64,000 nucleotides of DNA from Lysobacter enzymogenes (GTDB lineage Bacteria; Pseudomonadota; Gammaproteobacteria; Xanthomonadales; Xanthomonadaceae): positions 3,038,001-3,102,000 of the forward strand of contig NZ_CP067395.1 in the NCBI RefSeq assembly GCF_017355525.1, read 5' to 3'. How positions within the stretch are numbered: the first letter of the stretch is position 1; every line of letters begins with the position of its first letter. Under the pieces are notes generated by a model that saw only the letters and a program-made list of their open reading frames with translations, ran no database searches and was not told the DNA's origin. A program made the position numbers and the translations under genes. Below, piece by piece: positions 17,217 to 25,917 of this stretch.

Positions 17217-18067
17217 GCCTGTTTCATCTCCTTCAATGGCGGCGGGCCGTTGGGTTGCGCCCGCCGCCGGTGGTTTCTTTGTACGAAGTGCGGGGTGTGC
17301 TGAGTCACAGCACGGGTGGTGCCACAGCTACATCGGCGCAGCAGGTCGAACGGTCATCGGGACTTTCTTCTTTGTGCCCCGAAACGGAATGCCTGACTCA
17401 CGTGTTGTGTATCGATTCACGTGTGTAGGAACCGTCGCGGGTGTCGCATCCGGGCGGGCGATGGCACCCAAATCCGGATTGTTCGCGGCGCGCCGCCGGC
17501 CCCCCGCCGACGACGATGCGCGCGGCGCGTTGGGCTACGCGTCGCGTGCGGCCATTGGTGTCTTTGCGAGGTTCGTATCCGCTCTCGTCATGAGCATGTC
17601 CTGCCTCAAGGAGACGTGAAGACCTTCCCAAGCCGAACCCCTACGCTTAGGCTCCCTCCGCGGGGCCGACCACTAGATGTTGTGGCCTCGCAGGGGTTCA
17701 ACGCTACGCCCGGCGTTCCCGGAAGTCAACGGCTTGTTGATGACTATCACGCTTCGGCTGTCATCGCCGCGACTTGCATCGCAACCGTCTGCGCGCGCCG
17801 CAGCGCTTGCATGCGCGCCTGCGCCGCGCGCCGCGACGGCGGCGACTTCATCGGGTATTTATTGCCGCTCTCCAACACTCGGGGCGCGGCGTTGGAACGA
17901 GTCGCGGCCGGCGCGGTCCAAGCCCGGGCGCGGCGGCGCTTGAAGCCGCGGGCCGCCGCCACGATTGCTTGTCATGGCGATCGCTTGTGGGGACCATCCG
18001 CGCCACGTTCCTATGCATTGCCCTGCCGCCCGCCTTCCTTTCCACGCACCTTCGGAACCGCGACACG
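17217..18067. other. long divergent intergenic region between nrdJa and the HtrA-type protease gene
   Basis: This 851-nt stretch has no supported gene. It contains the nrdJa leader hairpin (17238-17268). Around 17635-17699 there is a set of nested inverted repeats, gaacccct at 17635-17642 paired with aggggttc at 17692-17699, with an inner ccac/gtgg pair. That could be a small structured RNA. No B12 riboswitch core was recognised. An AT-richer patch at about 17855-17870 may be part of the protease promoter. Confidence 0.5.
17238..17268 (-). promoter_or_regulatory. 10-bp GC hairpin in the nrdJa leader
   Basis: Perfect arms GGCGGCGGGC and GCCCGCCGCC with an 11-nt loop end about 21 nt upstream of the nrdJa ATG, immediately before the AAGGAG ribosome-binding site. 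It could affect translation initiation or mRNA stability. A riboswitch was not recognised. Confidence 0.5.
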
Positions 18068-19510
18068 ATGCGCCCCTTGCCGACCCTGCTGACCCTTGCC
18101 TTGGCCGCCGCATTCGGCGGTTTCGCCGCCACCGCCATCCGCGAAGGCCTGGAAGCGCCGGCGCAGGCCGCGCCGCCGCCGGCCGTGCCGACCCTGGCGG
18201 TGCCCGCCACCGCCGCATTGCCGGCCTCGGTCGCCGGCCAGCAGCTGCCGTCGCTGGCGCCGATGCTGCAGAAGGTCACCCCGGCGGTCGTCAGCGTGCA
18301 CACCAAGCAGACCGTGCGCATCCGCAACCCGTTCGCCAACGATCCGATCTTCCGCCGCATGTTCCCCAACATCCCGCAGGAACGGATCAACGAATCGCTC
18401 GGTTCGGGCGTCATCATCGACGCCAAGAACGGCTACGTGCTGACCAACCACCACGTCATCGAGGGCGCCGACGAGGTCTCGGTGACGCTGGCCGACGGGC
18501 GCACGGTCAAGGCCGACTTCATCGGCTCGGACCCCGACACCGACGTGGCGCTGATGCGCATTCCGGCGCAGAACCTCAGCGCGATTTCGCTGGCCGACTC
18601 CGACGCGCTGCGGGTCGGCGACTTCGTGGTCGCGGTCGGCAACCCGTTCGGCATCGGCCAGACCGTCACCTCCGGCATCGTCTCGGCGGTCGGCCGCAGC
18701 GGCCTGCGCGGGCTCGGCTACCAGAACTTCATCCAGACCGACGCCTCGATCAATCCGGGCAATTCCGGCGGCGCGCTGGTCAATCTCAACGGCGAACTGG
18801 TCGGCATCAACACCGCCAGCTTCAATCCGCAGGGCAGCATGGCCGGCAACATCGGCCTGGGCTTCGCGATTCCGGTGAACCTGGCGCGCAACATCAAGGA
18901 CCAGTTGATCGCCAACAACGGCGTCGTGCGCCGCGGCACCCTGGGGCTGGAGTCGCAGGACGTGACGCCGCAGTTGGCCGCTGCGCTCAAGCTCGCCGAA
19001 CCGCGCGGCGCGCTGGTGTCGCGGGTGTTCGCCGGCAGCGCCGCGGCCGCGGCGGGGCTGCGCGCCGGCGACGTGATCCTGGCCGCCAACGGCCAGCGCG
19101 TGGACGGGCGCGATGCGCTGCGCAATTTCGAAGGCCTGCAGTCGATCGGCAGCAAGATCGCGCTGGACGTGCGCCGCGAAGGCCAATCGCTGCAACTCAA
19201 CGCCAGCCTGCGCGAGCAGCCGCGTTCGCTGACCGGCGCCGACCTGGATCCGCGCCTGACCGGCGCCACCTTCGGCGAACTGCCCGAGCGCCTGCGCCAG
19301 TCCGGCCTGTCCGGCGTGGTGGTCGAAAGCGTGACCCGCGGCAGCCGCGCCGAGGCCAACGATTTGCGCAAGGACGACATCGTTCTTGCAGCCAGCAGCG
19401 GCAATTTCGACGATCTGCCGGGCTTCCGCGCGAGCTTCACGCGCACGCCGGCACAGTTGCTGCTGCGCGTGCAGCGCGGCAACAGCGTCGGCAATCTGGC
19501 GATCCGCTGA
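18068..19510 (+). CDS. degQ: periplasmic serine endoprotease of the DegP/DegQ (HtrA) family
   Basis: Envelope quality-control protease of 480 aa. It has an N-terminal signal peptide (hydrophobic residues 5-22, probably cleaved near AQA). The trypsin-like domain carries the triad His129 (TNHHV), Asp159 (DPDTDV) and Ser233 (GNSGG). Two PDZ domains follow (about 300-385 and 405-475), with the PDZ loop RGALVSRVFAGSAAAAAGLRAGDVI. ATG 18068 is the only start that gives a signal peptide. The length and two PDZ domains fit DegQ/MucD. No rpoE or mucAB cluster is beside it here. Confidence 0.95.
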   Translation: MRPLPTLLTLALAAAFGGFAATAIREGLEAPAQAAPPPAVPTLAVPATAALPASVAGQQLPSLAPMLQKVTPAVVSVHTKQTVRIRNPFANDPIFRRMFPNIPQERINESLGSGVIIDAKNGYVLTNHHVIEGADEVSVTLADGRTVKADFIGSDPDTDVALMRIPAQNLSAISLADSDALRVGDFVVAVGNPFGIGQTVTSGIVSAVGRSGLRGLGYQNFIQTDASINPGNSGGALVNLNGELVGINTASFNPQGSMAGNIGLGFAIPVNLARNIKDQLIANNGVVRRGTLGLESQDVTPQLAAALKLAEPRGALVSRVFAGSAAAAAGLRAGDVILAANGQRVDGRDALRNFEGLQSIGSKIALDVRREGQSLQLNASLREQPRSLTGADLDPRLTGATFGELPERLRQSGLSGVVVESVTRGSRAEANDLRKDDIVLAASSGNFDDLPGFRASFTRTPAQLLLRVQRGNSVGNLAIR

Positions 19511-19801
19511 GCGCGCCGGCATGCGCGCCCGCACGCAGCGATGCGTGCGGGACCGGTGCGCGCGGGGACGCGCGGAGCGATGCACGCGGCGCGTTAACAT
19601 CGTCCCGCTAAGATCGGACCGCAACCCTGGGGCGGTTGAGTAAGATCGCCCACGCGCATTCATCCGGCCGCCGCGGCGGCCGCCACCCGCGACACCCGTT
19701 CATCGCCGTCGAGGGCCGCTTCATTGCCCGGCCCGACCACGGCCCGCGAACCCGGGACACGTTCCGCGGTTCATTCCCGCAGCAACACGGAGGAAACCAC
19801 G

Positions 19802-20164
19802 ATGTCCCCCACCTCGACCGACAACGTCAAGAGCAACCTCGGCCAGGCCGGCAGCCACCTCAAGCAGGCCGCCAGCGACGCCGGCGACGCGATCCGCAGC
19901 GCCACCAGCGTGGCGGGCGAAGAACTGAAGATCGGCAAGGCCAACGTCAAGTCCGACCTCGCCGACAGCGCGCTGGCCGGCATCGCCGCGGCCGAGCACG
20001 CCGGCGGCGCCGCGCGCGAGCAGGTCGACGCGCTGATGGACAAGGGCCGCGATCTGATCGAAAGCGCCGCCGAGCTGGTGCGCGAGCGTCCGCTGGCTTC
20101 GTTCGGCGTGGCCTTCGCCGCCGGCTTCATCATCGCCAAGCTCGCCCGCAGCGGCGACAAGTAA
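19802..20164 (+). CDS. DUF883 (ElaB/YqjD-like) membrane-anchored protein
   Basis: Small protein (120 aa) with a long amphipathic helical region (about 5-85, Ala/Asp/Lys-rich) and a C-terminal hydrophobic segment (SFGVAFAAGFIIAKLA, about 99-114). This is the layout of ElaB/YqjD proteins, tail-anchored inner-membrane proteins linked to ribosomes and stationary-phase stress in E. coli. ATG 19802 follows GGAGG. It is first of a three-gene operon: the next gene starts directly after its stop, as in yqjD-yqjE-yqjK. Confidence 0.88.
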   Translation: MSPTSTDNVKSNLGQAGSHLKQAASDAGDAIRSATSVAGEELKIGKANVKSDLADSALAGIAAAEHAGGAAREQVDALMDKGRDLIESAAELVRERPLASFGVAFAAGFIIAKLARSGDK

Positions 20165-20659
20165 GTGAGCGCAGGCGACGCGCCCCATAGCGACGACGCG
20201 CGCGCGCCCGGCAGCAGCGGCGAGCCCCGCCAGGGGCCGCTGCCGCTGGAGGACGCGGTCCGCGAAATCGGCGACGCCGGCCGCGAAGGCCTGTCCGCCG
20301 CGCTCGACACCGGCCGCGCCCTGCGCGGCCTGTTGATCGCCGACCTCGCCCTGGCCCGCAGCGCGCTGGGCCGGGCGCTGATGTGGGTGGCGGTGGCGAT
20401 CGTGTTCGGCGCGTCTTCGTGGCTGTTGCTGATGGCGGCGCTGATCGCGTTGCTGCAGGGCGTGCTGGGCTGGTCGTGGCTGGCGTCGATGTCGGCCGCG
20501 GCCGGGCTCAGCCTGGTGGTGACCGCGCTCGGCGTGTGGCAGGCGCTGCGTTATTTCGAACACACGCGGCTGTCGGCGACGCGGCGGCAGTTGCGGCGCA
20601 TGGGCCTGGGCCACGACGACGACGACGATCGCGAGATCGAGAAGCAGGAGGCGCGATGA
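20165..20659 (+). CDS. YqjE-like phage-holin-family membrane protein
   Basis: Inner-membrane protein (164 aa) with a soluble N-terminus of about 70 residues and two strong membrane helices (about 72-97 and 103-130), then a charged tail with a DDDDDREIE cluster. This matches YqjE/holin superfamily III proteins, whose exact role is unknown. It uses a GTG start immediately after the TAA of the DUF883 gene (no gap) and overlaps the next gene by ATGA. The three genes are surely co-translated. Confidence 0.85.
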   Translation: MSAGDAPHSDDARAPGSSGEPRQGPLPLEDAVREIGDAGREGLSAALDTGRALRGLLIADLALARSALGRALMWVAVAIVFGASSWLLLMAALIALLQGVLGWSWLASMSAAAGLSLVVTALGVWQALRYFEHTRLSATRRQLRRMGLGHDDDDDREIEKQEAR

Positions 20660-21027
20660 GCCGGTTCGACCGTCTGCAGCGGCGCGTGGACAAGCGCGAG
20701 CGTTTGCTCGAGGGCCGCTACGAGCAGGTGCAGGAACGCAAGCAGGTGCTGGTGAAGTCGTGGCGCGAGGCGTGGACGCCGGGGCGGATCGTCGTCGCCG
20801 GTCTGGCCGCGGGCTTTTTCATGGGCCGCGCCGAGCCGGTCAAGATCGCGGTCAAGAGCGGCAATCTGATGCAGATCATCAGCTTGGTGTCGGGCTTGTT
20901 CGCCGGTGCCGGCGCGCAGGAAGCGGCGGATCAGGCCGGGCAGGCGGCGGGTCAAGCCGGGCATGCGGCGCGCGCGGCCGATCAGGCGGCCGGCAGTGCG
21001 CGTGCTGCGGAACGCAGCGCGGCTTGA
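20656..21027 (+). CDS. YqjK-like small protein, third gene of the DUF883 operon
   Basis: A 123-residue protein with a basic helical N-terminus (RFDRLQRRVDKRERLLEGRY), a short hydrophobic stretch (about 45-57) and an Ala/Gln/Gly-rich tail with AADQAGQAAGQAG-type heptads. The N-terminus resembles YqjK-family proteins. It overlaps the preceding gene (ATGA). Function unknown; it probably sits at the membrane with its two operon partners. Confidence 0.8.
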   Translation: MSRFDRLQRRVDKRERLLEGRYEQVQERKQVLVKSWREAWTPGRIVVAGLAAGFFMGRAEPVKIAVKSGNLMQIISLVSGLFAGAGAQEAADQAGQAAGQAGHAARAADQAAGSARAAERSAA

Positions 21028-21053
21028 TCGCGGGGGCGAGACTTCGCAACTCC

Positions 21054-21134
21054 GGGCCTTGGGCCGGGGGAAGTTCCCCGTTCGCTAGGGCCTGCGGCAA
21101 ACGCTTACGGGGAACTTCCCCCGGCCCAAGGCCC
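21054..21134. repeat. palindromic repeat A (28-bp perfect arms, 25-nt loop)
   Basis: Arms at 21054-21081 and 21107-21134 are exact complements, with the core CCGGGGGAAGTTCCCCG. The loop contains ctagggcctgcggcaaacgc. It lies directly after the DUF883 operon. It is probably a dispersed REP-like element that may also end transcription, though no U-run is present. Confidence 0.85.
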
Positions 21135-21211
21135 TGCACCGCGGCGGGTGGTTCGTTTGCGTTCGATGCTCGTCGCGTACGCCTCTGAAGCCGGCCCCAC
21201 GAAAATCCGGA

Positions 21212-21289
21212 GCATCGGGCCTGCCGAAGTTCCCCGCAGGCGTTTGCCGCAGGCCCTAGCCGGCGGAGGAACCTCGGCAGGCCCGATGC
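21212..21289. repeat. palindromic repeat B, sharing the inner sequence of repeat A in inverted orientation
   Basis: Arms at 21212-21227 and 21274-21289 are perfect over 16 bp (GCATCGGGCCTGCCGA) and extend imperfectly inward. The interior has the reverse complement of the 20-mer seen inside repeat A. The two elements thus form a head-to-head pair like a BIME. Together they fill most of the 344-nt gap before the PerM-like gene. Confidence 0.8.
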
Positions 21290-21371
21290 GCCCCGCGTCC
21301 CCGCACATCGTGCTGGCGCGTACACGCGCAAGAGCGCACAGTTTGCGCCGGTTCCACCGCACGATGCCGCC

Positions 21372-22505
21372 TTGATCCCGCCCACTGCGTCCGACTCCGA
21401 TTCCATCCCGCCGCCTGCCGACCCGGCGCCCGCAGGCGACGACGCCACGACGCCCGCGTCCGCGCGCCCGCGCGCGCCGGTGTCGCTGCTGATCCTGGCC
21501 ACGCTGGCCTTCGGCTACACCTTGTGGGCGGCGCAGGAACTGTTGCTGCCGATCCTGCTGGCCGCGTTCTTCGCCCTGGTCGGCAATCCGATCCTGCGCC
21601 TGCTCGGCAAGCTGCGCCTGCCGCGCCTGCTGGGCGCGCTGATCGTGATGGTCGGCGGCCTCGCCGTCGCCGGCGCGCTGACCCTGCAGCTGGCCGAGCC
21701 GGCCGGCGAATGGGTGCGGCAGGTGCCGAAGGAACTCAAACAGGTCGGGCCCAAGCTGCGGCAGATGACCAAACCGTTCCAGGACGCCAACCGCGCCGCG
21801 CAGAACTTCGCCCGCGCCGCCGGCGGCGAGAACACCGCCAAGCCGGTGCAGGTGGTCAAGACCGAACTCGACGATCCCTACCGCGCGCTGACCTCCACGC
21901 CCAAGCGCGTCGCCCAGGTGCTGGCGGTGGTGCTGCTGACCTTCTTCTTCATGGTGTTCGGCGAGTCCTTGCAGCGCAACGCCATCGCCCTGCTGCCGAG
22001 CCAGCAGCAGAAGAAGCTGACCATCGACATCCTGCATTCGATCGAACGCGAGATCTCGCGTTACGTGCTGACCATCAGCCTCATCAACACCGGCCTGGGC
22101 TTGGCCCTGGCCGGCGCGCTGTACGCGCTGGGCACGCCGCTGCAGGAAGCGCTGCTATGGGGAACGATGGCGGCGATCCTCAACTTCGCGCCCTTCGTCG
22201 GCCCGCTGATCGGCGTCGGCGTGATGCTGGTGATGGGGCTGGTGGCGTTCGACGAACTGTGGCCGTCGCTGCTGCCGGCCGGGCTGTACCTGGGCCTGCA
22301 CACGATCGAATCGCAGCTGGTGACGCCGCTGGTGCTGGGCCGGCGCATGCGCCTGTCGCCGCTGGTGCTGATGCTGGCGCTGATGTTCTTCGGCTGGCTG
22401 TGGGGCATCGTCGGCCTGCTGCTGGCGGTGCCGATGCTGGTGTGCGTGAAGCTGGTGCTGGCGCGGATCCAGGGCATGGAAGGCTGGGCGCGGCTGCTGG
22501 AATGA
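21372..22505 (+). CDS. PerM / AI-2E family transporter
   Basis: Polytopic membrane protein (377 aa) of the AI-2E/PerM family. The N-terminal 35 residues are Pro/Ala-rich. Hydrophobic helices follow at about 37-75 and 80-100, then a soluble segment of about 80 residues, and a C-terminal block of five to six helices with conserved NFAPFVGPLIG and EGxxxxP-like THTIESQLVTPLVLG motifs. Family members export small molecules or ions; the substrate is unknown here. The first in-frame start is TTG 21372. The next gene overlaps its stop (ATGA). Confidence 0.9.
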   Translation: MIPPTASDSDSIPPPADPAPAGDDATTPASARPRAPVSLLILATLAFGYTLWAAQELLLPILLAAFFALVGNPILRLLGKLRLPRLLGALIVMVGGLAVAGALTLQLAEPAGEWVRQVPKELKQVGPKLRQMTKPFQDANRAAQNFARAAGGENTAKPVQVVKTELDDPYRALTSTPKRVAQVLAVVLLTFFFMVFGESLQRNAIALLPSQQQKKLTIDILHSIEREISRYVLTISLINTGLGLALAGALYALGTPLQEALLWGTMAAILNFAPFVGPLIGVGVMLVMGLVAFDELWPSLLPAGLYLGLHTIESQLVTPLVLGRRMRLSPLVLMLALMFFGWLWGIVGLLLAVPMLVCVKLVLARIQGMEGWARLLE

Positions 22506-22999
22506 TCCTCGCCGCCGACGTGCATTACTTCGATGCCGGCGCGCGCGCGGCCGGCGTGCTGTTCGGCGACTGGGGCGACGAGGCCGCGGCCGCCGAACTG
22601 AGCTTGGACATCGATAACGTCGCCGCGTACGAACCCGGCGCGTTCTACCGCCGCGAGCTGCCGTGCCTGACCGCGTTGCTGGCGACGCTCGACGCGGCGC
22701 CGGCGTGCATCGTCGTCGACGGCCACGTCTGGCTCGACGGCGCCGGCCGGCCCGGGCTCGGCGCGCATCTGTGGGAGGCGCTGCAACGGCGCGTGGCGGT
22801 GGTCGGCGTGGCCAAGACCCGTTTCGTCGACACCCCGGCCGCGGCCGAAGTGCTGCGCGGCGGCGGCACCCAGCCGCTGTACGTGACCGCGGCCGGCCTC
22901 GACCCGGCGCTGGCGCGCGCCGCGGTGGCGCGCATGCACGGCGAGCATCGCCTGCCGGAGTTGCTGAAGCGGGCCGACCGGCTGGCGCGCGGCGGCTGA
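22502..22999 (+). CDS. nfi: endonuclease V-like DNA repair protein (short form)
   Basis: Predicted deoxyinosine-specific endonuclease of 165 aa. Characteristic family motifs are visible: ADVHYFDAGARAAGV with the first catalytic Asp, YEPGAFYRRELPCL with the Glu, VDGHVWLDGAGRPGLGAHL with the second Asp, and GVAKTRF. E. coli Nfi is about 223 aa, so this version lacks an N-terminal ~30-40 residues and is trimmed at the C-terminus, yet keeps the catalytic core. It overlaps the upstream transporter by ATGA. It would cut DNA beside deaminated adenine. Confidence 0.87.
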   Translation: MILAADVHYFDAGARAAGVLFGDWGDEAAAAELSLDIDNVAAYEPGAFYRRELPCLTALLATLDAAPACIVVDGHVWLDGAGRPGLGAHLWEALQRRVAVVGVAKTRFVDTPAAAEVLRGGGTQPLYVTAAGLDPALARAAVARMHGEHRLPELLKRADRLARGG

Positions 23000-23070
23000 A
23001 CGCGGCGCGGCGCGCGCACAGCGACGCGCGTCGTCCATCGGCCGCGGCGCGGCAGGCTAAACTGGCCGGC

Positions 23071-23802
23071 ATGAGCTTTCCCGTCCGCGCCATCACCCTG
23101 GACCTCGACGACACCATCTGGCCGATCGCGCCGGTGATGGTGCGCGCCGAGGCGGTCCTCGACGCCTGGCTGCGCACCCATGCGCCGCGCACCGCCGCGC
23201 TGTACCCGATCGACGCGGTGCGCGCGCTGCGCGACCGCATCGCCGGCGAGCGCCCGGACCTGGCCCACGACTACACCACCCAGCGCCGCCTGACCCTGCA
23301 GCAGATGCTGCGCGAAGGCGGCGACGACCTCGCCCTGGCCGAGCCGGCGTTCGACGCCTTCTTCGCCGCGCGCTGCGAAGTCGAGCATTACGCCGACAGC
23401 GAGGCCGCGCTGGCGCGGCTGGCCGCGCGGGTGCCGCTGGCGGCGCTGAGCAACGGCAACGCCGACCTCAAGCGGATCGGCCTGATGCCGCTGTTCCGCT
23501 TCCAGCTCGGCGCGCGCGAGCACGGCCGGGCCAAGCCCGACGCCAGCATCTTCCACGCCGCCTGCGCGCGCCTGGAGATGGATCCGGCGCAGGTGCTGCA
23601 CGTCGGCGACGACATCGAACTCGACGTCGTCGGCGGCCGTCTGGCCGGGCTGCGCACCTGCTGGATCAACCGCGAAGCGCGCCAATGGCCGGCGCACCAC
23701 CCGCGCCCGGACCTGGAATTCGCCACCCTCACCGATCTGGCCGACTGGCTGGAACGCAGCCCTTACGACCGCACGCCCCGCACGGACACCGCCGCCGCAT
23801 GA
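23071..23802 (+). CDS. HAD family hydrolase
   Basis: Soluble phosphatase-like protein of 243 aa. Motif I is LDLDDTIWP (nucleophile Asp near residue 11). Motif II is LAALSNGNAD (near 125). The motif III Lys is in RAKPDASIF, and motif IV is HVGDDIELDVVGG. The helical cap (about 20-105) puts it in subclass I (YigB/YjjG-like). YigB-type enzymes dephosphorylate FMN and sugar phosphates; substrate assignment here is only a guess. The aminopeptidase start overlaps its stop. Confidence 0.9.
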   Translation: MSFPVRAITLDLDDTIWPIAPVMVRAEAVLDAWLRTHAPRTAALYPIDAVRALRDRIAGERPDLAHDYTTQRRLTLQQMLREGGDDLALAEPAFDAFFAARCEVEHYADSEAALARLAARVPLAALSNGNADLKRIGLMPLFRFQLGAREHGRAKPDASIFHAACARLEMDPAQVLHVGDDIELDVVGGRLAGLRTCWINREARQWPAHHPRPDLEFATLTDLADWLERSPYDRTPRTDTAAA

Positions 23803-25175
23803 CTCTGCCCCTGGGTTTCACTTCTTCCGACGCCGGCGCGCTGCCGCTGGACCTCGTCGGTCGCGCCGACTTCGCCGCCTGGCGCGACGCGCTGCCCGCG
23901 CCGACCGCCGCCTGGGTGCAGGCGCAAGGCTTCGACGGCTCCCCCGCCAGCGCGACTCTCTTGCCCGGCCCCGACGGCCAGCTGATGGGCGCGGCGATCG
24001 GCGTCGGCGACGCGCTCGATCCGTATTCCTACGGCCACGCGCCGTTCGCCCTGCCGGCGCGCGCGTGGCGCACCAGCGAACGGCTCGAACCCGGCGTGCG
24101 CGATGCGCTGCGCCTGGGCTGGGGCCTGGGCGCGTACCGCTTCGACCGCTACAAGGCGCCGCCGCGCGCGCCGGCGCAGCTGCTGGTCGACGGCGCCGAC
24201 GACGAAGTCTTCGCCGTGCTCGCCGCCAGCGTGCGCGTGCGCGATCTGGTCAACACGCCGACCGAGCACATGGGCCCGGACGAACTCGAACGGATCGCGC
24301 GCGAGATCGCCCAGCGCCACGGCGCCAAGTTCGAAGCCATCGTCGGCGACGAACTGCTGGCGCAGAACTTCCCCGCCATCCACGCCGTCGGCCGCGCCTC
24401 GCACCGCGCGCCGCGGCTGATCGCGCTGGAATGGGGCGACGCCGCGCATCCGCACGTGGCCCTGGTCGGCAAGGGCGTGTGCTTCGACACCGGCGGCCTC
24501 GACCTCAAGCCGGCCGACGGCATGCGCTGGATGAAGAAGGACATGGGCGGCGCGGCGCACGCGATCGCGCTGGCCGAACTGATCATGGCGCGCAAGCTGC
24601 CGCTGCGGATCACCCTGCTGGTGCCGGCGGTGGAAAACGCGGTCGGCCCGGACGCGTTCCGCCCGGGCGAGGTCATCGCCACCCGCCAGGGCATCAGCGT
24701 GGAGATCGACAACACCGACGCCGAGGGCCGGGTGATCCTGTGCGACGCGCTGACCTACGCCGGCGAGCGCAAGCCGGCGCTGCTGCTCGACTTCGCCACC
24801 CTGACCGGCGCGGCGCGCATCGCGCTGGGCCCGGATCTGCCGGCGCTGTACTCGAATCAGGACACGCTGGCGCAGGACTGGCTCGACGCCGGCATCGTCC
24901 AGCGCGACCCGGTCTGGCGCATGCCGCTGTGGCGCCCGTACCTGCGCTACCTCACCAGCCACATCGCCGACCTCGCCAACGGCGGCCCGTCGAAGATGGC
25001 CGGCTCGGTCACCGCGGCGCTGTACCTGGAGCGCTTCGTTCCGGCCGATCAGGCCTGGGCGCACCTCGACGTCTACAGCTGGAACGACGCCGACCGCCCC
25101 GGCCGCCCGGCCGGCGGCGAGGCCCAGGGCTTGCGTGCGGTGTACGCGATGCTCAAGGCGCGCGCGGCCGGCTGA
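23799..25175 (+). CDS. leucyl aminopeptidase family protein (M17)
   Basis: Cytoplasmic di-metal aminopeptidase of 458 aa. The C-terminal catalytic domain (about 170-455) has VGKGVCFDTGGLDLKP, the metal-binding Lys/Asp stretch MKKDMGGAAHAIAL and the signature NTDAEGRV, followed by LTGAARIALG. The N-terminal domain is shorter and more divergent than in PepA, as in the PepB-like branch. It would remove N-terminal residues in peptide turnover. It overlaps the HAD gene by ATGA. Confidence 0.94.
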   Translation: MTLPLGFTSSDAGALPLDLVGRADFAAWRDALPAPTAAWVQAQGFDGSPASATLLPGPDGQLMGAAIGVGDALDPYSYGHAPFALPARAWRTSERLEPGVRDALRLGWGLGAYRFDRYKAPPRAPAQLLVDGADDEVFAVLAASVRVRDLVNTPTEHMGPDELERIAREIAQRHGAKFEAIVGDELLAQNFPAIHAVGRASHRAPRLIALEWGDAAHPHVALVGKGVCFDTGGLDLKPADGMRWMKKDMGGAAHAIALAELIMARKLPLRITLLVPAVENAVGPDAFRPGEVIATRQGISVEIDNTDAEGRVILCDALTYAGERKPALLLDFATLTGAARIALGPDLPALYSNQDTLAQDWLDAGIVQRDPVWRMPLWRPYLRYLTSHIADLANGGPSKMAGSVTAALYLERFVPADQAWAHLDVYSWNDADRPGRPAGGEAQGLRAVYAMLKARAAG

Positions 25176-25200
25176 GGCCGGCGGCGCGGGAGAACGGCCG

Positions 25201-25899
25201 ATGAGGTACCGATCGATAGGCATGGCGCTGGCGTTGGCCGCTGCGGCCGCGCTCGCGGCCGGTTGCGCGGGCGCCGGGACGAAACGGGAGACGGCGGGCA
25301 TGGCGAACATGGACGAGACGGCGCGGAGCGATTCGGGACAGGCCGCTGCGGGCCCGGGCCGGGCCGGCGCGCAACGGATCGCCTCGAACCCGGCCGAGGC
25401 GGCGCGGCCGGCGGACTCGGAACTGGTGCGCTCGCCGCAGCCGGTGCCGGCCGACGACCGGCTCAAGGTGTTCCTGGCCGGCAGCATCGACATGGGCGGC
25501 AGCGCCGACTGGCAGGCGCAGTTCGCGCGCGAGCTGGCCGACGAGGGCGTGGTGCTGCTCAACCCGCGCCGCGAGGACTGGAACCCGGCGTGGAAGCCGG
25601 TCGCCGAGGAGCCCGAATTCCGCCGCCAGGTCGAGTGGGAACTCGCCGCCCTGCAACGCGCCGACGTGATCGCGATGTACCTGGCGCCGGGCTCGCAGGC
25701 GCCGGTCAGCCTGCTCGAACTGGGCCTGCACGCGGGCTCGGGCAAGGTCCTGCTGGCCTGCCCCGACGGCTTCTGGCGCAAGGGCAACGTCGACATCGTC
25801 GCCGAGCGCTACGGCATCCCGCACTACGACTCGCTGCCGGCGCTGGCGCAGGCGGTGCGCGCGCGGCTGGCGGAACTGCGGCAGGCGCGGGCGCGCTGA
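25201..25899 (+). CDS. lipoprotein with nucleoside 2-deoxyribosyltransferase-like domain
   Basis: Protein of 232 aa with an N-terminal lipoprotein signal (hydrophobic residues 7-20, lipobox LAAGC). A low-complexity linker (about 25-85) follows, then a domain of the Nuc_deoxyrib_tr2 type: VFLAGSIDMGG, LLNPRREDWNPAW, QVEWELAALQRADVIAMYL, PVSLLELGLHAGSGKVLLACPDGFWRKGNVDIVAERYGI in separate motifs. Such domains are normally cytoplasmic and often phage-encoded, so the lipoprotein signal is odd. It lies 25 nt after the aminopeptidase gene and may be co-transcribed. Confidence 0.85.
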   Translation: MRYRSIGMALALAAAAALAAGCAGAGTKRETAGMANMDETARSDSGQAAAGPGRAGAQRIASNPAEAARPADSELVRSPQPVPADDRLKVFLAGSIDMGGSADWQAQFARELADEGVVLLNPRREDWNPAWKPVAEEPEFRRQVEWELAALQRADVIAMYLAPGSQAPVSLLELGLHAGSGKVLLACPDGFWRKGNVDIVAERYGIPHYDSLPALAQAVRARLAELRQARAR

Positions 25900-25917
25900 A
25901 TCCTGCGTTCGACGGCG

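Noticed and set aside
15117..17303. Long plus-strand open frame opposite nrdJa
   Set aside because: Antisense shadow rich in Val/Ala/Arg/His; the nrdJa frame has clear enzyme motifs.
17217..17600. B12 riboswitch upstream of nrdJa
   Set aside because: No B12-box-like core was recognised; only a simple hairpin is present.
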